From: Rhodopirellula sp.
Lineage (GTDB): Bacteria; Planctomycetota; Planctomycetia; Pirellulales; Pirellulaceae
DNA length: 41,628 bases
Assembly: GCA_002689655.1 (NCBI GenBank)
Contig: NZHC01000074.1
Coordinates: 46,103 to 87,730, forward strand
Direction: 5' to 3'
Part shown: positions 35,879 to 41,628 of the stretch, piece by piece
Layout: every line of letters begins with the position of its first letter
Numbering within the stretch: position 1 is the stretch's first letter
Program-made: the position numbers and the translations under genes
Notes under the pieces: generated by a model
The model's input: the letters and a program-made list of their open reading frames with translations, nothing else
What the model was told of the DNA's origin: nothing
The model's database searches: none

Positions 35879-37273
35879 GTGGTCAATACTACTTCAGCCT
35901 CCGTCCCCCATGTCGTGATCATTGGTGGCGGGTTCGGTGGGCTGGAAACAGCAAGAAATTTGCGAAAGTCCGATGTTCAGGTAACCCTCGTTGACCGTCA
36001 CAATTACCACCTTTTTCAGCCACTGTTGTATCAAGTCGCGACAGGGGGATTATCACCGGCCAATATCGCAACGCCTCTTCGTTCCATCTTTCGGCGGCAG
36101 GCCAATTGCGAAGTGTTGATGGCCGAAGTTCGTGACTTTGACTTGGAGCACAAACGTTTGATATTGGCTGATGGTGAGTTGGAGTACGACCACTTGGTTG
36201 TTGCTGCGGGGGCGACGCATAGTTATTTCGGGCATGAGGAATGGGCTTCTGTTGCACCAGGCTTGAAAACTCTGCAGGACGCCACATCGATTCGCCGCAA
36301 AGTATTTTTGGCGTTTGAAGCTGCGGAACGCGAGCGGGATCTAAAGATTCGCGAGCAGATGATGACGTTTGTGGTTGTGGGTGGAGGCCCCACTGGCATC
36401 GAACTGGCAGGTGCGCTGTCAGAAATTGCACGTCACACGATTCGAAATGACTTTCGGCATATTCACCCGGAAGATGCTCGAATTGTGGTCGTGGAGGCAG
36501 CGGAACATGTTTTGGCTCATTATCCATCCGAGCTTTGTAAGCGCGCGGCTGGCAAAATTCGTGAATTGGGAATTGAAATTCACACTCAAACACGGGTTAC
36601 CCAAGTCACGGAAGAGGAAGTGCACTTGTCATCAGCTGGTGGCGAGAAAGTCATACGAACTCAAACCGTTCTGTGGGCTGCAGGCGTCCATGGCAGCCCG
36701 CTGGGAAGAAAACTGGCGAAGGCCTGCGGTATTGAAACTGATCGGGTGGGTCGAGTGGGTGTCACCAACATGATGAATGTTGAGGGGCAGGACGAAATCT
36801 TTGTCATCGGTGATCTCGCAGATTGCACAGATGGCAAAGGGGTGCAGATGCCCGGCTTGGCTCCCGTGGCGATTCAGCAGGCGCAGTATGTGGCAAAACG
36901 GGTTCTCGCAAATATTTCAGGAACAAAAACAGAACAACCATTCGTCTACCACGACCGCGGAACCATGGCCACCATCGGCAGGGCAAAAGCGGTGGTGAAG
37001 GTGGGCAAACGTGAAAGTGTTGGCTTTATTGCTTGGGTGATGTGGTTGGTCGTCCATCTGTTGCAAATTGTGCAGTTTCAGAGTCGATTTCTGATTCTAT
37101 TCCAATGGAGCTGGAATTACCTCACTTTCAGTCGAAGTGCGCGAATCATCACGGGCGATGAGCCTGTGATCCTGATTCGCGACGAGCCTGGGAATGATGC
37201 GTCGGCCATCAAGGGATCCGTTCCAGAGGACGAAAATTCAGATAGCCCGAGCGATCACGAACCATCAGAGTAA
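35879..37273 (+). CDS. ndh: Type-II NADH dehydrogenase (NDH-2), membrane-associated
   Basis: A 464-residue FAD enzyme that passes electrons from NADH to quinone without pumping protons. GTG 35879 follows a weak AGGG site. Two Rossmann motifs are present: VVIIGGGFGGLETARNL (about 12-28, FAD) and VVVGGGPTGIELAGAL (about 164-179, NADH). The FQPLLYQVATGGLSP block near 46-60 and the IGDLAD motif near 310 are NDH-2 hallmarks, as is the C-terminal amphipathic and hydrophobic segment (about 381-415, WVMWLVVHLLQIVQF) that docks the enzyme on the membrane. The last 35 residues form an acidic, low-complexity tail. No other respiratory genes adjoin it. Promoter presumably in the upstream 456-base gap. 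Confidence 0.9.
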   Translation: MVNTTSASVPHVVIIGGGFGGLETARNLRKSDVQVTLVDRHNYHLFQPLLYQVATGGLSPANIATPLRSIFRRQANCEVLMAEVRDFDLEHKRLILADGELEYDHLVVAAGATHSYFGHEEWASVAPGLKTLQDATSIRRKVFLAFEAAERERDLKIREQMMTFVVVGGGPTGIELAGALSEIARHTIRNDFRHIHPEDARIVVVEAAEHVLAHYPSELCKRAAGKIRELGIEIHTQTRVTQVTEEEVHLSSAGGEKVIRTQTVLWAAGVHGSPLGRKLAKACGIETDRVGRVGVTNMMNVEGQDEIFVIGDLADCTDGKGVQMPGLAPVAIQQAQYVAKRVLANISGTKTEQPFVYHDRGTMATIGRAKAVVKVGKRESVGFIAWVMWLVVHLLQIVQFQSRFLILFQWSWNYLTFSRSARIITGDEPVILIRDEPGNDASAIKGSVPEDENSDSPSDHEPSE

Positions 37274-37653
37274 GACGCCATGTTGGGATCACAATAATGG
37301 GACCGTGCTTCCCGGGAACGATTGCTGATGGTTCCGAGGAATTCTATGACCATCGAGTCGATCCCCACTAATGCAGTAACTTGGTGGGGCAAGCCGGAAC
37401 AACGCTACTGATAAAGCAACATGCTGCGTGGTTGCCGCGTCATAATGCGACCGACGCTCACGTGAACGTGAAATGTCCAGCGTCACCAACAGCGGTTCCT
37501 GATGCGTCTGGCCGGGGTGCGCGCCCGGCCTCAGAAAGGTGATCTGGAAATGAGAACCAGGTGCCCGGGCACAGGGACGCCGCGTTGGTATTGGCTTTCC
37601 GGTCGCGTGATCAGCCTGGAACAAGATCTATCCGCTGTTTCAACGGAACTGTT
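37274..37653. other. Convergent intergenic region with GC-rich palindromes
   Basis: A 380-base gap between the convergent NADH-dehydrogenase and SGNH-like genes. It contains a hairpin GGCCGGG (37510-37516) with CCCGGCC (37524-37530) and a perfect 12-base palindrome GTGCCCGGGCAC at 37561-37572. Neither is followed by a T-run. The frame at 37289-37624 (minus) has the character of a shadow. No gene called. Confidence 0.45.
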
Positions 37654-38904
37654 TCAGGGTGAGCTCTGTAATGCAGGTTTTTCTGACGCGTCGTTGATAC
37701 CGTCACTGTTCTTGTCGGTGATTCCAGAGTAGGGGTGTTCAGTGACAGCTTGCCATGCGATTTTGCGGAAAATCTTGTCCAAGCTGGGACTTGGAAAAGT
37801 GGTATTACCACCGAATGGAATTTTGTTTTCGATGAGCTCAGGCGACTTGCCATACAGCGTGGCGTAAAACACATAGCCTTCCAGACGCTCGAATCCTGGC
37901 CCGAGGTGTCCCAGTTGATCCCTCCAGAGTGAACGTTCTTTCTTGCCAATCATTCGGTGTAAACCCTCGATGCCCGGTAATTCACCGCGAATGAAGTGCT
38001 TCGCCGCCAGGACCATGGAATCAGATGTTGGCAGAATGAAAACTTTGCCAGGGTATGCCTTGCGAAGGGGGGTAATGACTTGAGCGTGCAATACTCTTCT
38101 CTCTTCGGCCAATTGATCTAATACCTCATCTGTGAAGAAGGCTTCTGATTTTGGCGTCTCTTTCAGTTGTGAGAGTTGTGGCCAAGCATCAGAAAGATAG
38201 AATTTCATCTCAGGATTGTACTTCAGGCAGAAGTCAATCCAGCAAGAGTAGTATTTGGGCTGGTCCTGAAAGTAGGGGCCGAACATCATCGCTTCCCATT
38301 CTGCATTCGCGATGGAGGAGAGCAATTTCGGGTACGGCTTTCCTTGGAATTGAAAAATTCCGTTCTCTTGCTCCCACTTGTAGCGGGCACTGCCGGTCAT
38401 GCCTCCACCGACGTGGGTGTAAAGCGGTTGATCCATCCCGGCCCCTCGTGCAATCAGTGGCATGGTTTTGTAACCAGGCATCATAAAGCTGTGGCCAACA
38501 CCAACCACTCTCAAGGCACCATCATTTGGTTTTAGGTGGGAGACCACAGCCGGCCCTTTGCCGGTCGCCACTTTTGCAAAGGTATCCTTGATTTGACTGG
38601 CGGACATGTAGCAAACGGCTTCCTCGGGAAATCGTTCCAGGTCCCAGCCAGCGTCAACGTTGAAGCTCGTTGGAACTCCACGTCCCCGATTGCCAGCAGC
38701 ACCGTTGCCAGCAGCACCCATTTTGTTGCGATACGCAATCGCCTCCTGCCATGTGAGTTTTCCGTCCTGATTTACGTCAGCTGCCGGGAATTGCTTAAGC
38801 AAACGCTGGAGTTGTTTTGCACCTCTGTTGTTCTGAGCCTCAGCATGAGACCCGAATGAGATACCGGTGACGATTAATGAAATGACGAACAATCGCGAGT
38901 GCAT
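37654..38904 (-). CDS. Exported EF-hand/SGNH-hydrolase-like protein
   Basis: A 416-residue exported protein; AAGGA about nine bases before ATG 38904. Signal peptide about 1-24 (SHAEA cleavage). An EF-hand-type calcium loop follows at residues 43-54 (DVNQDGKLTWQE), then a Gly/Asn-rich linker (about 62-80). The main domain has GVGHSFM with Ser139 and, near the C-terminus, DQLGHLG (His333) followed by YVFYATLYGKSP, the arrangement of planctomycete SGNH-like hydrolases in which a Ser and a DxxH-type His make the active site. Esterase activity is thus inferred from pattern only. A second, partial calcium loop DKNSDGINDASE sits in the last 25 residues. Third gene of a three-hydrolase minus-strand run, 57 bases after the coiled-coil esterase gene. 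Confidence 0.68.
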   Translation of the reverse strand: MHSRLFVISLIVTGISFGSHAEAQNNRGAKQLQRLLKQFPAADVNQDGKLTWQEAIAYRNKMGAAGNGAAGNRGRGVPTSFNVDAGWDLERFPEEAVCYMSASQIKDTFAKVATGKGPAVVSHLKPNDGALRVVGVGHSFMMPGYKTMPLIARGAGMDQPLYTHVGGGMTGSARYKWEQENGIFQFQGKPYPKLLSSIANAEWEAMMFGPYFQDQPKYYSCWIDFCLKYNPEMKFYLSDAWPQLSQLKETPKSEAFFTDEVLDQLAEERRVLHAQVITPLRKAYPGKVFILPTSDSMVLAAKHFIRGELPGIEGLHRMIGKKERSLWRDQLGHLGPGFERLEGYVFYATLYGKSPELIENKIPFGGNTTFPSPSLDKIFRKIAWQAVTEHPYSGITDKNSDGINDASEKPALQSSP

Positions 38905-38961
38905 TCGAATTTATCCTTGCTGATTTATTCCGGTGGTAGCGAGCCACTCATGGCTGAATCT

Positions 38962-40662
38962 TTACTTGCTGCTTGTGTTTTTTTCACTGCCCAGAAAGCG
39001 GAGCAGGTTCTCTTCACTGATTTGGTGGGTAGCACCATGGCCCGCGCCCACGAATTTGTAGTGCACCACATCGCCTCCAAGATAACTGAAAACTTCCAGT
39101 TGTCCTTCGGTCCTGCTGGGGGTCGTAAGCTTTTTGCCTGCGTGACCCATCTGCTTCGCCCATACGTACGTGGATTCTTCTGCGGCCAGAAATCCCAATT
39201 TGCCGTCTTTGGCAGGAATGTGTCTCGAAATGCCGCCGTCGTAGGGAACCAACGCATCATTCGTTCCTGAAATATTCATCAAGCGTTTGCCCGTGATTGG
39301 GTTTGCCGACTCGCGATAATCATTATTAGCTCCCTTGGATTTGAACTGTTTTCCATCGTATTGCCAGACATTCAAAGGGCTGACTCCGCTGATGAAGTTG
39401 CGGATATTGGGGAGTCGGCTTTCAATCAGCAGTTGATTCACCAGCGCGGCACCATTGGATGCTCCCATGATACTGAAGTTGTCGTTTTGGATGTTGTCAT
39501 AGGAAGCGAGCTTCCGAACGATGGATTCGATAAAGGCTGTGTCATCTGCCTTTGAGCGTTCGGAGACAATGTTCCAGCTTTCGCGGTATCCTTGTGCAAA
39601 TACCATCACATACTTCGCCGCCATCTTTGTGCGGTTCCGCAGCAGGATTCGCATGACCTCTTTTGCGTTTCCACCATTGCCGTGCAGAAAGATGAACACG
39701 GGAAACTTTTGGCCTGCTTCCCCCTCGGGGACATTCACAAAGTAGGGCCGCGGGTAATCAGTTTCCTGGGACCACGATTGTCGGATGAAATATTGCCCTG
39801 ATTCAAGGGTCCCTGCTTGCCCCGCAATCGTGCTGGGTTCCGTGATGTCACCCGATTCATCTTCCGAAGTGTCTGTGCCATTCTGTCTCATCTCGGCAGT
39901 TGGGCGGAGTGTTTTTTGGGGGGGCTGATTTTCCATTTCGTCCAGAATGTCGCGGATCTCATCCGTCAGTTCGTCGGTTTCTTCTTTCCGGTTTTCCTGC
40001 ACCGCTTCGACAAAGCGAAAGGCAAGTTCGGTCAATTCACTTTCAAAGTCGATTCGTTCCTGAAGTTCGTCGACCGCCCGCTCCAATTGTTCGTGACGAG
40101 CTTCGGAAGTACCGGCCGGGTTACCAAGTTCGGAATGAAATTGACGCATTTTCTGGAGGTTACCGATGGTGATCGTCAGGTATCGGGATGACTTGGTGGT
40201 CGTTTCTGTTTTCGGTAAGCCGCCCAGACGCTCCTTTAATTCCAAGACTTCCGCGATGCGGTCAGCGAGTTCTGTCTCGATCTCCATTACCTCCCTGAGT
40301 CGATCGATTTTTCGCTCCAGAGATTCAATCTGCGGATCCAGCTTGCGGGCATCCTCTTCGCTATTTGCGGATTCCTGACGCGTTATGATTCGATCTAGTT
40401 GCTGTTGGACTTCGGAGATCTGATCCAAACTCTCAAGTCGCCGTTTGAGATGGTCAACATGCTGGTTGAGCATTTTCAGTTCGCGACGCAGTTCGGCCTG
40501 TTCATCATGGATGTCACGGAGTTCTACGCTGGTGGGCTGTCTAGTTTCCTCGCCAGAATCCGGGCGTGTTGATCCGGACTGGGCAATGAGCAGTGGACTT
40601 GTCATCAGTCCAACCAGAATAGCGATGCTATAAAAAAAGAGATTGCGAATGCATGAAGGCAT
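38962..40662 (-). CDS. Exported alpha/beta hydrolase with long coiled-coil N-terminus
   Basis: A 566-residue exported protein (signal peptide ending near residue 28; AAGGAA about ten bases before ATG 40662). Residues about 45-245 are highly charged heptad-like sequence (ELRRELKMLNQHVDHLKRRL, IESLERKIDRLREVMEIETE) predicted to be a coiled coil, followed by an acidic Ser/Thr linker (about 246-290). The C-terminal 280 residues are an esterase of the PHB-depolymerase/LpqC-like alpha/beta-hydrolase type: FIFLHGNGGNAKE, nucleophile Ser402 in GASNGAALV, Asp469 in SGTNDALVPYDGG and His542 in GAGHGATH. Fusion of a long coiled coil to this esterase is not a common architecture. The coiled coil may oligomerise it or tether it to the cell wall. 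Middle gene of three hydrolases on the same strand. Confidence 0.85.
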   Translation of the reverse strand: MPSCIRNLFFYSIAILVGLMTSPLLIAQSGSTRPDSGEETRQPTSVELRDIHDEQAELRRELKMLNQHVDHLKRRLESLDQISEVQQQLDRIITRQESANSEEDARKLDPQIESLERKIDRLREVMEIETELADRIAEVLELKERLGGLPKTETTTKSSRYLTITIGNLQKMRQFHSELGNPAGTSEARHEQLERAVDELQERIDFESELTELAFRFVEAVQENRKEETDELTDEIRDILDEMENQPPQKTLRPTAEMRQNGTDTSEDESGDITEPSTIAGQAGTLESGQYFIRQSWSQETDYPRPYFVNVPEGEAGQKFPVFIFLHGNGGNAKEVMRILLRNRTKMAAKYVMVFAQGYRESWNIVSERSKADDTAFIESIVRKLASYDNIQNDNFSIMGASNGAALVNQLLIESRLPNIRNFISGVSPLNVWQYDGKQFKSKGANNDYRESANPITGKRLMNISGTNDALVPYDGGISRHIPAKDGKLGFLAAEESTYVWAKQMGHAGKKLTTPSRTEGQLEVFSYLGGDVVHYKFVGAGHGATHQISEENLLRFLGSEKNTSSK

Positions 40663-40763
40663 TATTAATGGTTCCTTCTCGTCCGACCATCAAATCGGAT
40701 GAAGTGACTGTGTGAGTTGTGAAATTCAGTTTCAGTTTGAGACACGCTTGTCGCGACTTGCCA

Positions 40764-41570
40764 TCACGACTTTTCTTTTGATTGTGAAAATAGCCAAGTC
40801 ATGAAATCGGCCTCTTCGTCGCACCGTGTGCTGCTGGATTGGGTGCTCCCATTGGCTGCACCCGGAATCATCTTGCCGGAAACAGCATGGTTGTCTCCTG
40901 CCCACGTTGTCAGCTTCATCACGCCGCTAAGTTTTTTTACTTCCTTGAATACTTTCAGGTCTTTCTCAATTGGGCAAGTTCCATCCTTGTTACCGTGGAA
41001 GGCCCAAATGGGAATGTCCTTGATTTTGACCGCATCGATGAAGTCTTGCGTTCTTCGCAGCCCACTGCCAGCAGAAGGTGCTGCCGCTGCAAAGTAATTG
41101 GGAGCCAGTTGAATGAAAATGTAAGTGCCATGTCCACCCATGGAGTGGCCCATGATGTAAATGCGATCCATATCGACCGATGGTAACGTTTTTACATAGG
41201 ATTTGATTTTTTCCAAATCATTGCTGCTCCATAGCCCCTTCGCTTGAGGAGCCACCACATAACAGGGAAAGTCATTTCTCCGCGTTGGCTCGGCTAACTG
41301 TTTGTTCCAATCCCTGAGTTGCTTGTTGTTGTCGTTTCCTCTACCACCGGCTCCATGCAGTGACAGGATCAGCGGATACTTTTTACCTGTCTCAGTTTGT
41401 ATTGGTGCCAGGACCCGGAAAGGCATCCCCTCAAATTCCAGCGGTTTGTATTCGTTTTGCCACGGCCCTCGTCGAGCGGGTTGCTGGTTCGGACGCTGTG
41501 CGAGTCCTGTTGTGCCGATCACGCAGATCGCCATACCGATCGACCACTTCAAATATCTGACGAATTGCAT
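40764..41570 (-). CDS. Exported alpha/beta hydrolase (dienelactone hydrolase/esterase-like)
   Basis: About 268 residues from ATG 41570. That start is fixed by GAGG (41577-41580) six bases upstream; the frame itself reaches TTG 41582. Signal peptide (LKWSIGMAICVIGTTGLAQ) then an alpha/beta-hydrolase domain: SLHGAGGRGND oxyanion segment, nucleophile Ser143 in IMGHSMGGHG, Asp196 in FHGNKDGTCP and His228 in WAGDNHAVSG. It is close in layout to exported phospholipase/carboxylesterase and dienelactone-hydrolase proteins common in planctomycetes. Substrate unknown. First gene of the minus-strand run, with 101 bases to the next gene. Confidence 0.87.
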   Translation of the reverse strand: MQFVRYLKWSIGMAICVIGTTGLAQRPNQQPARRGPWQNEYKPLEFEGMPFRVLAPIQTETGKKYPLILSLHGAGGRGNDNNKQLRDWNKQLAEPTRRNDFPCYVVAPQAKGLWSSNDLEKIKSYVKTLPSVDMDRIYIMGHSMGGHGTYIFIQLAPNYFAAAAPSAGSGLRRTQDFIDAVKIKDIPIWAFHGNKDGTCPIEKDLKVFKEVKKLSGVMKLTTWAGDNHAVSGKMIPGAANGSTQSSSTRCDEEADFMTWLFSQSKEKS

Positions 41571-41580
41571 TTTTTTCCTC
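41571..41580 (-). promoter_or_regulatory. Shine-Dalgarno deciding the start at 41570
   Basis: On the minus strand GAGG followed by six A precedes ATG 41570. It selects this ATG over the TTG four codons upstream. Confidence 0.6.
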
Positions 41581-41628
41581 AATCAGTTGGAAAAGCGGTA
41601 GACCGTCGCGATCTGCCGTGATGTGAAT

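Noticed and set aside
9473-37410. TTGGTGGGGCAAG found in two intergenic regions (near 9475 and 37390)
   Set aside because: A shared 13-mer is expected several times by chance in 41 kb; flanks do not match.
37289-37624. 111-codon minus frame between convergent genes
   Set aside because: Covers the GC-rich palindromes, has His/Arg/Pro-rich composition and no start signal.

Overview
The window looks like chromosomal DNA of a planctomycete, probably a marine Pirellulales-type bacterium. The basis is gene content: DUF1592-type and DUF1549/DUF1553-type c-type cytochrome proteins paired with Tat-exported DUF1552 and DUF1501 proteins, a WPSWRG-type PQQ-like beta-propeller, a sulfatase, glycine-rich EF-hand secreted proteins and several exported esterases. 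Genus cannot be fixed from the sequence alone. I see no rRNA, tRNA, CRISPR array, transposase, integrase or phage gene, so the window reads as chromosome rather than a mobile island.

Layout. (1) 1-5574, plus strand: a tripartite efflux system (RND permease lacking its N-terminus at the window edge, periplasmic adaptor, lipoprotein-type TolC-family channel). (2) 5602-16220, minus strand, read right to left: a large cytochrome protein with an internal LamG domain, a DUF1552 protein, a PQQ-like propeller, a second cytochrome protein and a second DUF1552 protein, i.e. two copies of one module around a propeller. A Tat-exported parallel beta-helix (pectate-lyase-like) protein is divergent at 16475-17848. 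(3) 17849-20893, plus: a strong terminator, a GT-A-type glycosyltransferase, an 866-bp stretch with no convincing gene, and a bestrophin-type channel. (4) 20980-24617, minus: M20 peptidase (PM20D1-like), SOUL heme-binding protein and a beta-propeller lactonase. (5) 25069-27511: a glycine-rich EF-hand protein (minus) with a clear terminator, divergent from a CE15-like esterase (plus). (6) 27713-32360, minus: a DUF1549/DUF1553 cytochrome followed by a DUF1501 protein. (7) 32526-37273: a small YKOF/thiamine-binding-like protein (minus), a nitroreductase-family protein (plus), a sulfatase (minus) and a type-II NADH dehydrogenase (plus). (8) 37654-41570, minus: three consecutive exported hydrolases, namely a plain alpha/beta hydrolase, one with a long coiled-coil N-terminus, and an EF-hand/SGNH-like protein.

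The genes fit a surface-attached or periplasmic lifestyle of polysaccharide and ester breakdown. Sulfatase, CE15-like esterase, beta-helix protein, LamG-bearing cytochrome and the esterases would act outside the cytoplasm. The cytochrome/DUF1552/DUF1501 pairs are a planctomycete hallmark whose biochemical role is not established. The most unusual features are the doubled cytochrome/DUF1552 module with LamG inserted in one copy, the charge pattern of the RND permease, the coiled-coil esterase fusion, and perfect DNA-level tandem repeats inside the EF-hand gene. Where a ribosome-binding site or signal peptide favoured it, I shortened open frames to internal starts and say so in each entry.
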